NCBI RefSeq assembly: GCF_012910955.1
Contig: NZ_WTVQ01000005.1
Coordinates: 62,001-126,000 of the forward strand
Source: Aromatoleum diolicum
GTDB lineage: Bacteria > Pseudomonadota > Gammaproteobacteria > Burkholderiales > Rhodocyclaceae
Reading direction: 5' to 3'
Length of the DNA: 64,000 nt
Shown here in pieces: positions 34,711 to 45,446 of the stretch; within the stretch, counting starts at the first letter, position 1, and the number at the start of each line of letters is the position of its first letter. Position numbers and translations under genes: made by a program. The notes beneath the pieces are model-generated. The model was given only the letters and a program-made list of their open reading frames with translations. It was not told the DNA's origin and did no database searches.

Positions 34711-35781
34711 TTACGCGACATCCTCGCTGATACCGGCCAGGGCGCTGCGTGCCTGCCGGTAGGTCGGGTGCAATTCCAGCGCAAACGGATCCTTGCACTG
34801 CGCACGCGAGCGCAGCGCCTCAATGCGCGCACGGCTTTCGGGGGGAATCACCGGCGCCCAGCGATCGAGCAGATCGGCCGCCAGGTCCGGACGATTGCAC
34901 ACCAGCACCATGTCGCAGCCGGCTGCGTACGCCGCACGGGCACGCGCGACGATATCCCCCGCGACCGTCGCCCCCTCCATCGTCAGGTCGTCACTGAACA
35001 CCACGCCGCCAAAACCCAGCCGTCCGCGCAACACGTCCTGCAGCCAGAACGGCGAAAAACCGGCCGGATTGGGATCGACCTTCGGATAGATCACATGCGC
35101 CGGCATCACGCCCGACAACTGACGGCCGATTCGGTGGCGGTAAGGCGCGATGTCCTCGTTCCAGATCGCCTCGAAGTCGCGTTCATCGACCGGGATTTCC
35201 AGATGCGAATCGGCCTCGACGAAGCCGTGCCCGGGAAAATGCTTGCCCACGCAGCCCATCCCCGCCTCGGCCATCCCGGCCACCAGCGACTGCGCCAGCG
35301 TCGCCGCGACCTGCGGGTTGCGATGAAAAGCGCGATCGCCGATCACGCGACTGCAGCCGTAATCCAGGTCCAGCACCGGCGTGAAGCTCAGATCGACCCC
35401 ATGCGCGAGCAACTCCGCCGCCAGCACATAGCCCACTGCACGCGCGACATCGAGCGCTGCCACATGATCGCGCTCCCACAACTGCCCGAGACGGCGCATC
35501 GACGGGATGCGCGTAAAGCCGTCGGTACGGAATCGCTGCACCCGCCCGCCCTCGTGATCGACCGCGATCACCAAGGCCGGATCGCGCAAGGCATGAATCT
35601 CGGTGGTCAGCGCGGACAGCTGCTCGGACCCGGTGTAATTGCGCGCGAACAGAATCACGCCCCCAACCAGCGGATCGAGCAGACGCTCGCGCTCCTCCTC
35701 GGTCAGCGCCGTTCCCGCGACATCGAGCATCACCGGGCCGAGCGGCCGTCGCACCTTGTTCGGGTTGTCTGCAGAATTCAT
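34711..35781 (-). CDS. nagZ: Beta-N-acetylglucosaminidase (NagZ)
   Basis: The product has 356 residues, a family-3 glycoside hydrolase. Motifs AVDHEGGRVQRF, KHFPGHG (general acid/base His of NagZ) and VVFSDDLTMEG (nucleophile Asp) are all present. The cytoplasmic enzyme removes GlcNAc from anhydro-muropeptides in cell-wall recycling and thereby can affect ampC induction. Its ATG overlaps the acpS stop (ATGA), so translation is coupled. Confidence 0.96.
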   Translation of the reverse strand: MNSADNPNKVRRPLGPVMLDVAGTALTEEERERLLDPLVGGVILFARNYTGSEQLSALTTEIHALRDPALVIAVDHEGGRVQRFRTDGFTRIPSMRRLGQLWERDHVAALDVARAVGYVLAAELLAHGVDLSFTPVLDLDYGCSRVIGDRAFHRNPQVAATLAQSLVAGMAEAGMGCVGKHFPGHGFVEADSHLEIPVDERDFEAIWNEDIAPYRHRIGRQLSGVMPAHVIYPKVDPNPAGFSPFWLQDVLRGRLGFGGVVFSDDLTMEGATVAGDIVARARAAYAAGCDMVLVCNRPDLAADLLDRWAPVIPPESRARIEALRSRAQCKDPFALELHPTYRQARSALAGISEDVA

Positions 35782-36155
35782 ATCTTCTCGATCAGCGCAA
35801 AGGCCACGACGTAGTCGATCTCGTCGCTCAGGCTCAGGTGGGCACTCAGGCCGCGTTCATCCATGTACGCGCTCAGCGCGTCATCAAATTCGTAGACCGG
35901 CTTGCCGAGTTCATCGTGCCCGACCCTCACCGCATGTAGCGTCGCGGGCACCGCCACACCGGTGCCGAGGGCCTTGCCGAACGCTTCCTTGGCGGCGAAG
36001 CGCTTCGCGAGAAAGCGCGCCTGGTCACGGCTCGCCGCAAAGCCGTCGCGCTCGGATCCCGTGAGGATGCGTGCCGCGAAGCGTTCGCCATGACGTTCCA
36101 GCGCGCCGCGCAGACGGTCAATCCTGACGATGTCGGTACCGATTCCGTGGATCAT
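35778..36155 (-). CDS. acpS: Holo-[acyl-carrier-protein] synthase
   Basis: The product has 125 residues, the usual length. GIGTDIVRIDR (metal-binding Asp) and FLAKRFAAKEAFGKALGTG (Glu of the second metal site) are the two family signatures. It transfers 4'-phosphopantetheine from CoA to the Ser of AcpP, which is encoded at 50.2 kb. It is coupled to nagZ by ATGA and lies 10 bp downstream of pdxJ. Confidence 0.96.
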   Translation of the reverse strand: MIHGIGTDIVRIDRLRGALERHGERFAARILTGSERDGFAASRDQARFLAKRFAAKEAFGKALGTGVAVPATLHAVRVGHDELGKPVYEFDDALSAYMDERGLSAHLSLSDEIDYVVAFALIEKI

Positions 36156-36165
36156 GCTGGTCCGC

Positions 36166-36921
36166 TTACAGCCCGCGTCCAGCCGCCTCGCGCATCAGGC
36201 GCTTCATCTCGCGAACCGCGTCGCGCAGCCCGGAGAACACCGCGCGGCTGACGATCGAATGCCCGATATGCAGCTCACGCACCCCCGGCAGCCGTGCGAT
36301 GGGCTGGACGTTGTAATAGTTGAGCGCATGCCCGGCGTTGAAGCGCATGCCAAGCGCGCGAATCGCATCGCCAGCACGACGCACCTTGTCGATTTCCGCC
36401 ACCACCGCGACACTTTCCGCATCGCGCCCGGCCGCGTGGAAAGCATGCGCATAGGGGCCGGTATGAATCTCGCAGACGCGCGCCCCGATCCGCGCCGCCG
36501 CTTCGACCTGGGCGATCTCCGCGTCGATGAACACACTCGTGACGATACCGGCATCCGCCAGCCGTCCCACCACCGCCTTCAGGCGCGCTTCCTGCGCGAC
36601 GACATCCAGACCACCCTCGGTCGTCACCTCATGCCGCCCCTCGGGGACCAGCATTGCCATTTCCGGCTTCAACGCACAGGCGATGCCAAGCATTTCGTCG
36701 GTCGCCGCCATCTCGAGATTCAGCTTGATCTGCGTGAGGTCGCGCAGCTTGCGCACGTCCTCGTCCTGGATGTGGCGACGGTCCTCGCGCAGATGCACCG
36801 TGATGCCGTCCGCACCACCCAGATGCGCCTCCACGGCCGCCCACACGGGGTCGGGTTCCCAGGTACGGCGCGCCTGCCGCAAGGTCGCCACATGGTCGAT
36901 ATTGACGCCGAGTTCGATCAC
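36166..36921 (-). CDS. pdxJ: Pyridoxine 5'-phosphate synthase
   Basis: The product has 251 residues, a TIM-barrel enzyme. [23 protein letters not shown] and FIDAE mark the active site. It condenses 1-deoxyxylulose 5-phosphate with 3-amino-2-oxopropyl phosphate to give pyridoxine phosphate (vitamin B6). The start is GTG 36921, overlapping the TGA of recO by four bases (GTGA), so it is probably translationally coupled. Gene order recO-pdxJ-acpS is typical of Proteobacteria. Confidence 0.97.
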   Translation of the reverse strand: MIELGVNIDHVATLRQARRTWEPDPVWAAVEAHLGGADGITVHLREDRRHIQDEDVRKLRDLTQIKLNLEMAATDEMLGIACALKPEMAMLVPEGRHEVTTEGGLDVVAQEARLKAVVGRLADAGIVTSVFIDAEIAQVEAAARIGARVCEIHTGPYAHAFHAAGRDAESVAVVAEIDKVRRAGDAIRALGMRFNAGHALNYYNVQPIARLPGVRELHIGHSIVSRAVFSGLRDAVREMKRLMREAAGRGL

Positions 36922-37640
36922 AGTTCCAGCAACTCCTTCAACACCCGGCGCGACTGCAGCATCTGTCCGCCGAGATAATGGTTGATCAGCATGCGCAACA
37001 GCGTCTTGCTTTGCGCCAGGGTCTCGGCGCGCGAGAAATCGTCCTGCGCCATGTCGAGCAGCGTACGACCGCTCACCGCGGGAAGGTCGGCCGCCTCCCC
37101 CATTAGCCTCACCGGACCGCGCTCGATTATATAGACGTAGTCCATCCCGGGATCGACCGGATCGCCCGAATCGCTCTCGCTATCGAGCCCGATTCCGTAG
37201 CCCAGCTCACGCAACAGCGCGAGCTCGAAGCGCCGCAGCACCGGCTCCGGCACCGCATTGCGGCCCAGCGTTGCAATCGCATCCGCATACGCCTCGAACA
37301 GCGCGGGATGCGCATCCTCGCGCGCGGTCAGGCGCACCAACAGTTCGTTCAGATAATAGCCGCACATCAATGCACGTCCGGTCAGCAGGGGCTGTCCGCC
37401 GCGCCATTCGGCCCGCACCAGCGTCTTGACCTCGCCACCACCGGACCAATCGATCAGCAAGGGCTGGAAGGCCATGATGACGCCGCGCAGCGCCGACAGC
37501 GGTCGCCGCGCACCCTTGGCGACCATCGCCACGCGGCCATGATCGCGCGAGAAAGTCTCGACGATCAGGCTGGTTTCCCGCCACGCATGCGTGTGCAGGA
37601 CGAACGCCGGCTGCTGATCGATGCGCTGCTTCTGGCTCAC
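36918..37640 (-). CDS. recO: DNA repair protein RecO
   Basis: The product has 240 residues. The N-terminal OB fold ([35 protein letters not shown] pattern, split here for length) and the helical C-terminus fit RecO, which helps load RecA on SSB-coated single strands together with RecR. It starts with GTG 37640 after the era stop and overlaps pdxJ. No zinc-binding Cys cluster is present, as is common for this group. Confidence 0.93.
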   Translation of the reverse strand: MSQKQRIDQQPAFVLHTHAWRETSLIVETFSRDHGRVAMVAKGARRPLSALRGVIMAFQPLLIDWSGGGEVKTLVRAEWRGGQPLLTGRALMCGYYLNELLVRLTAREDAHPALFEAYADAIATLGRNAVPEPVLRRFELALLRELGYGIGLDSESDSGDPVDPGMDYVYIIERGPVRLMGEAADLPAVSGRTLLDMAQDDFSRAETLAQSKTLLRMLINHYLGGQMLQSRRVLKELLEL

Positions 37641-37661
37641 GCCGACACGCGCAAGTTCGGC

Positions 37662-38582
37662 TTACTCGTAACCCAGGCTCTTGAGCGCACGTTCGTCATC
37701 GGCCCAGCCACTCTTGACCTTGACCCACACTTCGAGGAAAACCTTCCCGTCGAAGAGCTGCTCGAGCTCGACACGCGCTTCCGAGGCGATGCGCTTCAAC
37801 TGCTCGCCGCCCTTGCCGATGACCATCGCCTTGTGGCTCGCACGGTCAACGACCACTGCCGCATGGATGCGACGCAGCTTTCCCTCGGTCTCGAACTTCT
37901 CGATCTCGACCGCGATGCCATACGGCAACTCGTCGCCCAGCAGGCGGAACAGCTTCTCGCGCAGGAATTCGGCTGCAAGAAAACGCTCGCTGCGGTCGGT
38001 AATCTCGTCCGCACCATACATCGGCTCGCCCTCGGGCAACAGCGGCGTCGCTGCCTTGAAAAGTGCGTCAACGTTGGTACCGCGCTCCGCGCTCAGCGGC
38101 ACGATCTCCGTAAACGGGAAAACCTCGCTTACCCGCGCGATGAACGGCAGCAACTGGCTCTTGTCCGCCAGGCGATCGACCTTGTTGATGACCAGCACGA
38201 CCTTCGCTTCCTTCGGCAACACCTCGACCACCTTGCGGTCGTCCTCGCCGAAGCGCCCGGCCTCGATCACGAAGAACACCAGATCGACATCACCCAGCAC
38301 CTGAGACACCGTACGGTTCATCGAGCGATTGAGCGCATTGCGATGTTTGGTCTGGAAGCCCGGCGTGTCGACAAATACGAACTGGGAATCCTCGCGCGTC
38401 AGAATACCGGTGACGCGATGCCGCGTCGTCTGCGCCTTGCGCGATACGATGCTGATCTTCTGCCCGATCAAGCGATTCAGCAGCGTCGACTTGCCTACGT
38501 TCGGACGGCCGACGATGGCGACGAAACCGGTGCGAAATCCTGCGGGGGTGGCACCGGTTTCCGGGCTAGTATCCTGATTCAT
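37662..38582 (-). CDS. era: GTPase Era
   Basis: The product has 306 residues. G1 [12 protein letters not shown]3 DTPGFQ and G4 NKVD identify the GTPase domain, and a KH domain ([13 protein letters not shown]) binds the 3' end of 16S rRNA for 30S maturation. ATG 38582, preceded by GAGGAAG and overlapping the rnc stop by four bases, is the correct start; longer frames upstream lie within rnc. Confidence 0.97.
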   Translation of the reverse strand: MNQDTSPETGATPAGFRTGFVAIVGRPNVGKSTLLNRLIGQKISIVSRKAQTTRHRVTGILTREDSQFVFVDTPGFQTKHRNALNRSMNRTVSQVLGDVDLVFFVIEAGRFGEDDRKVVEVLPKEAKVVLVINKVDRLADKSQLLPFIARVSEVFPFTEIVPLSAERGTNVDALFKAATPLLPEGEPMYGADEITDRSERFLAAEFLREKLFRLLGDELPYGIAVEIEKFETEGKLRRIHAAVVVDRASHKAMVIGKGGEQLKRIASEARVELEQLFDGKVFLEVWVKVKSGWADDERALKSLGYE

Positions 38583-39256
38583 GACTTCCTCAACTGCGCC
38601 AGCGCGTTCTCGGCCGACTGTTGTTCTGCCGCACGACGGCTGGCGCCCCGCCCGGTGGTACGAAGATTCAGTGCGCTGACCTCGCACGCCACTTCAAAAT
38701 CCTGCGCATGGGCTTCGCCATGCACCTTCACGGTGACGTAGGTCGGAAGTGGTAGCTTGCGCCCCTGCAGCAGTTCCTGCAACGCCGTCTTGGGATCCTT
38801 AGACGCCAGTTGCGGATCGATGCGCGCAATCACCGGGCCATAGAGCCGGTCAATGACCTCCTTCGCCGTGGCAAAGCCCTGGTCCAGGAAAACCGCGGCA
38901 AACACGGCTTCAAGCGCGTCGGCCAGAATCGACGGCCGCCGGAAGCCACCGCTCTTGAGCTCACCCTCACCCAGACGCAGATATTCACCCAGGTCGAGTT
39001 CGACAGCGATCCGATGCAAACCGTCCTGGCACACCAGCGACGCACGCAGGCGCGACAACTCCCCTTCGCGCAACTCGCCGAAGCGCTCGAACAGCGCGAT
39101 CGCAACCGCGCAGTTCAAAATACTGTCGCCGAGAAATTCCAGCCGCTCGTTGTTCGGCTGGCCAAAGCTGCGGTGCGTGAGCGCCCGCTCAAGCAGCGAG
39201 ATATCGGAAAAACGATGGCCGATACCGCGCTGCAGACGATCCAGATTCGCGATCAC
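38579..39256 (-). CDS. rnc: Ribonuclease III
   Basis: The product has 225 residues. The signature [12 protein letters not shown] and later [12 protein letters not shown] supply the catalytic acidic residues, and the C-terminal double-stranded RNA-binding domain ([12 protein letters not shown], ending near LAQLRKS) is complete. It processes rRNA precursors and structured mRNAs. GTG 39256 is the start and shares one base with the stop of the preceding DUF4845 gene. Coupled to era. Confidence 0.97.
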   Translation of the reverse strand: MIANLDRLQRGIGHRFSDISLLERALTHRSFGQPNNERLEFLGDSILNCAVAIALFERFGELREGELSRLRASLVCQDGLHRIAVELDLGEYLRLGEGELKSGGFRRPSILADALEAVFAAVFLDQGFATAKEVIDRLYGPVIARIDPQLASKDPKTALQELLQGRKLPLPTYVTVKVHGEAHAQDFEVACEVSALNLRTTGRGASRRAAEQQSAENALAQLRKS

Positions 39257-39615
39257 TATCTGCCGGCCGTCGTCGCCTGGAAATCGATCAACAGGCTGAC
39301 GTTAGCCACCACCGGCACCTTGCGCGAATACTCGACTTCAATCACGACCTTCCCCGCTTCCTTGACGATGTCGAGGTCGGCCCCGCTGATCGTGACGACG
39401 TCATCGATCTGGCCGCGGCGGTCGAAGCTGCGCCGTAATTCAACGATCGATGCCCCGCCATCGCCCTCGTCCGCCACCAGCTTGATGATGCGCTGAATCG
39501 CGAAATATTCATTCAGAGCCGGAACCGAGCGAAAACCGATCAGAAGAATGAAGCCAAGAAAGGCTCCGACAAACAGCACACCGATCGGGCTGATGCCCAT
39601 TTGCCTGCGTTTCAT
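39256..39615 (-). CDS. DUF4845 single-pass membrane protein
   Basis: The product has 119 residues. One N-terminal membrane helix (GVLFVGAFLGFILLIGF) leads to a small periplasmic alpha/beta domain with the motif GDGGASIVELRRSFDRRGQID. The gene is always found between lepB and rnc in Betaproteobacteria in my recollection. The function is unknown; the place next to signal peptidase suggests envelope biogenesis. Confidence 0.88.
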   Translation of the reverse strand: MKRRQMGISPIGVLFVGAFLGFILLIGFRSVPALNEYFAIQRIIKLVADEGDGGASIVELRRSFDRRGQIDDVVTISGADLDIVKEAGKVVIEVEYSRKVPVVANVSLLIDFQATTAGR

Positions 39616-39633
39616 CCGTTTTCCGTCTCCGTA

Positions 39634-40422
39634 TCAGTGAAATCCGCCAATCCGCTGCATGTCATTGAAGTTGAACCAAATGAAGAATGCCCTGCCGACA
39701 ATATTGGTATCCGGCACGAAACCCCAGACCCGGCTGTCGCTACTCGAATCGCGGTTGTCGCCCATGACAAAGTAATGCCCCGGCGGCACCGTGCAACTAA
39801 CACCGGCGGTAGTATAGGTGCAGTTTTCGCGGAACGGATAATCGAGCACCTGCGGGACGAAGGCCGGCACATCGCGCTCGATCAGCACTGAATGCTCGAC
39901 CTTGCCAAGCTGCTCGGAAAAGCGCGGCGAATAGTACAGGCGGTCGGGATGAAGATAATCGTCCTGCGGCGCCATTTGAACCGGCTGACCGTTGATACGC
40001 AGACGCTTGTCGAGGTATTCCACCCTGTCGCCGGGCAAACCCACCACGCGCTTGATGTAATCCATCGACGGATCGGCCGGATAACGGAACACCATCACAT
40101 CCCCGCGTGCCGGCTCGTTGATTGACACGATCTTCTTGTTGATCACCGGCAGACGAATGCCATAAGTCCACTTATTGACGAGGATGAAGTCGCCAACCAG
40201 CAACGTCGGAATCATTGAACCCGACGGAATCTTGAACGGCTCGACGATGAAGGAACGCAGGCCGAAAACGATCAGGATGACCGGAAAGAAACTCGCTCCG
40301 TATTCCACCCACCACGGAGCGGGTGCTTCCGCCGAGCGGCGCTTGCGCGCAAAGAACCGGTCGATCACCCACAGGATGGCTGTTGCCACCAGCAACAGGA
40401 ACAACACCAACGCAAAATTCAC
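39634..40422 (-). CDS. lepB: Signal peptidase I
   Basis: The product has 262 residues. Two N-terminal membrane segments are followed by the catalytic Ser in SGSMIPTLLVGD and Lys in YIKRVVGLPGDR, then the GHYFVMGDNRDSSSDSR box. It cuts signal peptides from Sec and Tat substrates, including the many exported proteins in this window. It starts with GTG 40422, 57 bp downstream of lepA, as in the classical lepA-lepB operon. Confidence 0.97.
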   Translation of the reverse strand: MNFALVLFLLLVATAILWVIDRFFARKRRSAEAPAPWWVEYGASFFPVILIVFGLRSFIVEPFKIPSGSMIPTLLVGDFILVNKWTYGIRLPVINKKIVSINEPARGDVMVFRYPADPSMDYIKRVVGLPGDRVEYLDKRLRINGQPVQMAPQDDYLHPDRLYYSPRFSEQLGKVEHSVLIERDVPAFVPQVLDYPFRENCTYTTAGVSCTVPPGHYFVMGDNRDSSSDSRVWGFVPDTNIVGRAFFIWFNFNDMQRIGGFH

Positions 40423-40478
40423 ACAGACTCCGTATCGACGCGATTCAATGCAGTCAGGTCAGGCGAGACAGCCAACCC

Positions 40479-42275
40479 TTACTTGCCGTCGTCCACCCGC
40501 AGCACGGAAAGGAACGCCTCCTGCGGAATTTCGACGTTACCCACCTGCTTCATCCGCTTCTTCCCTTCCTTCTGCTTTTCGAGAAGTTTCTTCTTGCGGG
40601 AGATGTCGCCGCCATAACACTTGGCGAGAACGTTCTTGCGCAGGGCCTTGATCGTTTCGCGCGCAATGATGTGCGAACCAATCGCCGCCTGAATCGCGAC
40701 ATCGAACATCTGGCGCGGAATCAGGCCGCGCAATTTCGCAGCCACTTCGCGTCCGCGATATTGCGACGATGCGCGGTGCACGATCACCGACAGCGCATCG
40801 ACTTTTTCGCCACCCACCAGCAGATCGAGCTTGACGAGATCGGCAGCGCGGTATTCCTTGAATTCGTAATCGAGCGATGCATAGCCGCGCGACACCGATT
40901 TCAGCTTGTCGAAGAAGTCCATGACCACTTCGTTCATCGGCAGGTCGTAGATCAGTTGCACCTGGCGGCCGTGATAGCGCATGTCCACCTGCGCCCCGCG
41001 CTTCTGGTTGCACAGCGTGATAACCGGCCCGACGTAGTCCTGCGGCAGAAAAATCGTCGCGGTGATGATCGGCTCGCGGATTTCCGCAATCTTCGACTGG
41101 TCCGGCAGTTTGGCGGGGTTCTCGACCCGGATCACCTCACCGCTGTTCATCACCACCTCATACACCACGGTCGGCGCCGTGGTGATCAGGTTCATGTCGA
41201 ACTCGCGTTCCAGCCGCTCCTGCACGATGTCCATGTGCAGCAAGCCGAGGAAGCCGCAGCGGAAGCCAAACCCCAGCGCCTGCGACACTTCCGGCTCGAA
41301 CTGCAGCGACGCGTCGTTCAGTCGCAACTTCTCCAGCGAATCGCGCAGCTGCTCGTATTCGCTCGACTCCACCGGGTACAGACCGGCAAACACCTGCGGC
41401 TTTATTTCCTTGAATCCTGGCAACGGCTCGCTCGCCGGACGGGTCGCCAGCGTGACGGTGTCGCCCACCTTGGCGGCCTGCAATTCCTTGATGCCGGCGA
41501 TGATGAAACCCACTTCACCGGCGGCAAGTTCCGTGCGAGGCACCGAGCGCGGCGTGAACACACCGACCTGATCGCATGGATACTGGGCGCCATTGGCCAT
41601 CAGCAGAATGCGATCTTTCGGCCGCAGCACGCCATCGACGACACGCACGAGCATCACGACGCCGACATAATTGTCGAACCAAGAATCAATGATCAGCGCT
41701 TTCAACGGCGCAGCCGGATCACCCTTCGGCGGCGGCACACGGCGGACGACGGTTTCCAGCACATCCTCAATGCCGAGTCCGGTCTTCGCCGAACACAACA
41801 CCGCCTCGGACGCATCGACGCCGATGACGTCCTCGATTTCCTGGCGCGCATTCTCTGGATCAGCGGCGGGCAGATCGATCTTGTTCAGAACCGGAACCAC
41901 CTCGACGCCCTGCTCGATTGCCGTGTAGCAATTCGCCACCGTCTGCGCCTCGACACCCTGCGACGCATCGACCACCAGCAGTGCGCCCTCGCACGCTGAC
42001 AGCGAGCGGCTCACCTCGTAAGAGAAGTCGACGTGTCCAGGGGTATCGATCAGATTCAGGTTATAGACCTGCCCATCCTTGGCCTTGTACTGCAGGGACG
42101 CGGTCTGCGCCTTGATCGTGATGCCACGCTCGCGCTCAAGGTCCATCGAATCGAGAACCTGCTCCTCCATCTCGCGATCAGACAAACCACCGCAAAAGTG
42201 AATGAGGCGATCGGCCAGCGTGGACTTGCCGTGATCGATGTGGGCGATGATCGAGAAATTTCGGATATGTTGCAT
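40479..42275 (-). CDS. lepA: Elongation factor 4 (LepA)
   Basis: The product has 598 residues from ATG 42275 ([19 protein letters not shown]). The GTPase motifs [17 protein letters not shown] and NKID, the EF-G-like domains and the LepA-specific C-terminal domain ([26 protein letters not shown]) are complete. It acts on the ribosome during initiation or back-translocation. The frame continues eight codons upstream but those codons have no family match. Confidence 0.97.
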   Translation of the reverse strand: MQHIRNFSIIAHIDHGKSTLADRLIHFCGGLSDREMEEQVLDSMDLERERGITIKAQTASLQYKAKDGQVYNLNLIDTPGHVDFSYEVSRSLSACEGALLVVDASQGVEAQTVANCYTAIEQGVEVVPVLNKIDLPAADPENARQEIEDVIGVDASEAVLCSAKTGLGIEDVLETVVRRVPPPKGDPAAPLKALIIDSWFDNYVGVVMLVRVVDGVLRPKDRILLMANGAQYPCDQVGVFTPRSVPRTELAAGEVGFIIAGIKELQAAKVGDTVTLATRPASEPLPGFKEIKPQVFAGLYPVESSEYEQLRDSLEKLRLNDASLQFEPEVSQALGFGFRCGFLGLLHMDIVQERLEREFDMNLITTAPTVVYEVVMNSGEVIRVENPAKLPDQSKIAEIREPIITATIFLPQDYVGPVITLCNQKRGAQVDMRYHGRQVQLIYDLPMNEVVMDFFDKLKSVSRGYASLDYEFKEYRAADLVKLDLLVGGEKVDALSVIVHRASSQYRGREVAAKLRGLIPRQMFDVAIQAAIGSHIIARETIKALRKNVLAKCYGGDISRKKKLLEKQKEGKKRMKQVGNVEIPQEAFLSVLRVDDGK

Positions 42276-42329
42276 GCGACAACAAAAGAAGGGTGCCATG
42301 CGGCACCCGGGATGGATTGGTTGAATCGG

Positions 42330-42596
42330 CTAAGCCGCGGATTCTAGCGGAAAACGCCCGCAATAGGCACGGACTGCGGACTCGTCCAGATGGTAATGAC
42401 ACAGTTCCACGTCGCCGGCAAGGACTACCGGCACCAGTTCGTCCCAGCGCGCCTCGAGCGCAGGATCCGCGTCGACGTCAAACACTCTGATCGTCCAGCC
42501 GAGTTCGGCAGCCAGCGGCTGCAGCTTCTCAAGCAGGTCGTGGCAAAGGTGGCACCATTCTCGGCTCATCACCGTCAGCTCGCGCACTGCGTTCAT
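42330..42596 (-). CDS. Glutaredoxin-like (DUF836) thiol protein
   Basis: The product has 88 residues with a redox motif C-H-L-C near the N-terminus (REWCHLCHDL) and a thioredoxin-like pattern (FDVDADPALEARW, VPVVLAGD with cis-Pro). It is a small cytoplasmic protein of the glutaredoxin-like DUF836 family; the partner is unknown. It overlaps the degQ stop by four bases, so is part of the sigma-E operon. Confidence 0.9.
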   Translation of the reverse strand: MNAVRELTVMSREWCHLCHDLLEKLQPLAAELGWTIRVFDVDADPALEARWDELVPVVLAGDVELCHYHLDESAVRAYCGRFPLESAA

Positions 42597-44014
42597 TCTC
42601 CCGCCCGCAAGGTGACGTAGTTTGCGCCCTCGCTGCGCTGGACCAAGAGTGTCACCAGTTGTCCGTCCTTGAGTTCAGCCACTTGGCGATTGAACACATC
42701 AACGGCCTTCAGCGGCACCTGGCGCCCCCCCGACACGATCGCCAGCACAATATCGCCGACCTGGAGATCGGCGCGCGCAGCGACGCCCTGGACACGCTCG
42801 ACGATCAGTCCGTGCTCGACATTTCGTTCTCGCCGTTGCGCCGGGGTAGGTAACGCCAGAACCAAGCCCAGCTTGTTTGGTGCCGGCTGGACGCGTTCGC
42901 TGCGCCGCGTACGCTGACCTGCGTCATCCAGCCACTCACCGACCACAATGTTCAGGTCACGCGCGGCCCCATTGCGGTAAAGCGATATGGTCACCTGCGA
43001 ACCAGGACGGCTCGCCGATACGATCCGCGGCAGGTCACCCGATGATTCGACCGCCTTGCCACCAAAGCGCACGATCACGTCGCCCTGTTCGAGACCGGCC
43101 TTTGCCGCCGGACCACCCGCCTCGACTGCGCTCACCAGCGCTCCTGCGGCACGCGGCAGACCGAAACTCTCGGCCAGTGCACGCGTCACCTCCTGGATCG
43201 CGACACCTATGCGACCACGCTGCACCCGTCCACTCGCACGCAACTGTGCCTGGACATCCATGGCCAGATTGATCGGGATCGCAAACGACAATCCCATGAA
43301 ACCACCGGTCTGACTGTAGATCTGCGAATTGATGCCGACAACTTCGCCCTTCAGGTTGAACAGGGGGCCACCGGAATTACCCGGATTGATCGCCACGTCA
43401 GTCTGGATGAAAGGCACAAAATTCTCATCGGGCAGGCTGCGCCCCTTGGCGCTGACAATACCGGCTGTCACCGAATGATCGAAGCCGAAGGGCGAACCGA
43501 TCGCCACGACCCATTCGCCAACCTGCAATTTGTCCGGATCGCCGATCGCCAGGCGCGGGAGATCGGAGGCATCGATCTTGATCAGCGCCACGTCGCTGCG
43601 CGGATCTGCACCGACCACACGCGCCCGGAACTCACGTTTGTCGATCAGGCGGACAAGGATTTCCTCCGCACCATCAACAACGTGCGCATTGGTCAAGATA
43701 AAACCGTCAGCGCTGATGATGAAGCCCGAACCCAGCGAACGATTTTCCGGGTCGACGCGCGGATGCTCCGGTTTGCGCGGAATGAAGCGGCGGAAGAAAT
43801 CGAACATCGGATCGTCCTGCCCCAATCCGGGGAACGCCAGCGGACCCGCCTTGCTCGCTTGCGCTGCACTGATATTCACTACAGCCGCGCCGTGTCGCTG
43901 CACAAGCTGAGTAAAATCCGGCAATACAACGGTTCCTGCGCCCACTGCGGACAACGGTGCAAGCGCACACACTACCGCAAGCAGCACCGCTCGGCACAGG
44001 CGCACCAGATTCAT
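42593..44014 (-). CDS. Periplasmic DegQ/MucD-type serine protease
   Basis: The product has 473 residues from ATG 44014, which overlaps the rseC stop. Signal peptide to about residue 26. Protease triad: His in LTNAHVV, Asp in RSDVALIKI, Ser in NPGNSGGPLF. Two PDZ domains follow (about 265-360 and 375-470). DegQ/MucD degrades misfolded periplasmic proteins and moderates sigma-E activation. The position directly after rseABC matches mucD in Pseudomonas, hence MucD-like. Confidence 0.95.
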   Translation of the reverse strand: MNLVRLCRAVLLAVVCALAPLSAVGAGTVVLPDFTQLVQRHGAAVVNISAAQASKAGPLAFPGLGQDDPMFDFFRRFIPRKPEHPRVDPENRSLGSGFIISADGFILTNAHVVDGAEEILVRLIDKREFRARVVGADPRSDVALIKIDASDLPRLAIGDPDKLQVGEWVVAIGSPFGFDHSVTAGIVSAKGRSLPDENFVPFIQTDVAINPGNSGGPLFNLKGEVVGINSQIYSQTGGFMGLSFAIPINLAMDVQAQLRASGRVQRGRIGVAIQEVTRALAESFGLPRAAGALVSAVEAGGPAAKAGLEQGDVIVRFGGKAVESSGDLPRIVSASRPGSQVTISLYRNGAARDLNIVVGEWLDDAGQRTRRSERVQPAPNKLGLVLALPTPAQRRERNVEHGLIVERVQGVAARADLQVGDIVLAIVSGGRQVPLKAVDVFNRQVAELKDGQLVTLLVQRSEGANYVTLRAGE

Positions 44015-44484
44015 GCGCGCAGCCCTTCCGGTGCGTGGCATTGCGCCCCCACCCGTGCCATCTCGATCTCGAATCCACCGCGCACCGCACGACTACGCAG
44101 CACCAGCCGATTGAAGACCATCGAACACACCAGTCCTATTCCGGCCCCCATCAGCGCAAACAGATCTTCCCGCCCGCCCGACGCCACTGCATTGCCAATG
44201 CCTGCTCCGACCACCAGGAGGCTGCTAGCCAATCCGTAACCAAGCAGAGCACCGCGCAGCGGCGCACCGTCGTGCATGCGCAACAGCACCGCGTCGCCCG
44301 CCTCGACGCCGATGGCGTTGGGAAGACTGAAAATTTCGTTCGGGCTCTTCAGCGCGTAGGCAATGCCTGCGGAACGGCAGCCGCCTGGCTCATCACAGCG
44401 GCCGCAACCACCGGATCGCTCGCGCAGCCGAACCCAGGCACGCCCCCCCTCGACGCGCTCAACAACCGCGCTCGCTTCGATCAT
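44011..44484 (-). CDS. rseC: RseC/MucC positive regulator of sigma-E
   Basis: The product has 157 residues. The N-terminal cytoplasmic part has a four-Cys cluster (GCGRCDEPGGCRSAG) and two membrane helices follow (LLGYGLASSLLVVGAG and LFALMGAGIGLVCSM). RseC-like proteins assist sigma-E regulation and resemble RsxC-type redox components. It overlaps both rseB and the protease gene by four bases, so the whole row is translationally coupled. Confidence 0.93.
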   Translation of the reverse strand: MIEASAVVERVEGGRAWVRLRERSGGCGRCDEPGGCRSAGIAYALKSPNEIFSLPNAIGVEAGDAVLLRMHDGAPLRGALLGYGLASSLLVVGAGIGNAVASGGREDLFALMGAGIGLVCSMVFNRLVLRSRAVRGGFEIEMARVGAQCHAPEGLRA

Positions 44485-45446
44485 CGCACTACCGGCTCGA
44501 TGCCGTCGCCGAGTCGCTGAACCGTCCGCAAAGGCACTTCCCCGAGCGCAGTCACCAGATGCGCCCCCGCCATCCTCTTGTAGATGTTAATGGCGCCGGT
44601 TGCGAGCGGCCCGATCGCCTGGCGCGATCCGTCTGCCGGCTCGATGAAGACCGAGATCGAGGCCAACCCGTCGCTATACACGAGATGCAGCGCTTCTCCA
44701 CGATCACGACCCAGCGGACGTCGCACAATCGACATCAAGGAAAAGCCATTGAGCGGAGCGTTCAACGCCCATCCGCTTTCCTCCTTGCGCACCTCGACGC
44801 CGTTGGCATGCACCACTCGCCATTCGCCGTCCTTCGCGTAGCGAGGACGGAGTGCGTCGTTGCCGATATCCCCGCCGATCTTGACGTCGCTAAAAGTGAA
44901 TTGCTCGATGATCTCGCCACGCTCGTCCACGGTACGGGCCTTAAGCAGCAGACCGGACTGAAGCTCGGCCCACAACTGGTGGCCATAGCGCAAATCGTCT
45001 TTCGGCTCCAGCACCACCAACTGCGCATCGAGGCCAGCCACGCGGCTCACCTCGCCCTTGCGGATACGGTAATTTTCGGCGAGACCGGCGAAGGAAGCTG
45101 GCAAGCGAGACGGAAATGCACGCCGTCCACCGGGCCTGTCGACGATCACCATTTTCTGGTCAGGCAGGACACAACGCACTTCGCTATTGCTGCGAATGAC
45201 TTCCCGCGGACTTCCGTCCAGTACTTCGAGCCGCTCATGTTCGCCATTGGCATCAGCCATGTGAACAATCCGGGACGTTTCGAAGTTCTTCCCCGACTGG
45301 TAAATGAAGGTTCCGGCGTAATTGAGACGCTGCCCTGCCGTTGCAATGCGTCCGAGCCAGGAAAGGGGATCTCCGGGTGACTGCGCAATTGCCTGCGAAT
45401 GCGCAAGCACAGCGCAGAACCCCAAGACAACGGCAAGTCCCCTCAT
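44481..45446 (-). CDS. rseB: Periplasmic sigma-E regulator RseB/MucB
   Basis: The product has 321 residues. Signal peptide to about residue 22. The large LolA-like lipoprotein-binding domain (GTFIYQSGKNFETSRIVH, then ERLEVLDGSPREVIR) and a C-terminal domain (GATNIYKRM-like, VTALGEVP) fit RseB, which shields RseA from DegS and senses mislocalised lipoproteins and LPS. It overlaps rseA and rseC by ATGA. Confidence 0.94.
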   Translation of the reverse strand: MRGLAVVLGFCAVLAHSQAIAQSPGDPLSWLGRIATAGQRLNYAGTFIYQSGKNFETSRIVHMADANGEHERLEVLDGSPREVIRSNSEVRCVLPDQKMVIVDRPGGRRAFPSRLPASFAGLAENYRIRKGEVSRVAGLDAQLVVLEPKDDLRYGHQLWAELQSGLLLKARTVDERGEIIEQFTFSDVKIGGDIGNDALRPRYAKDGEWRVVHANGVEVRKEESGWALNAPLNGFSLMSIVRRPLGRDRGEALHLVYSDGLASISVFIEPADGSRQAIGPLATGAINIYKRMAGAHLVTALGEVPLRTVQRLGDGIEPVVR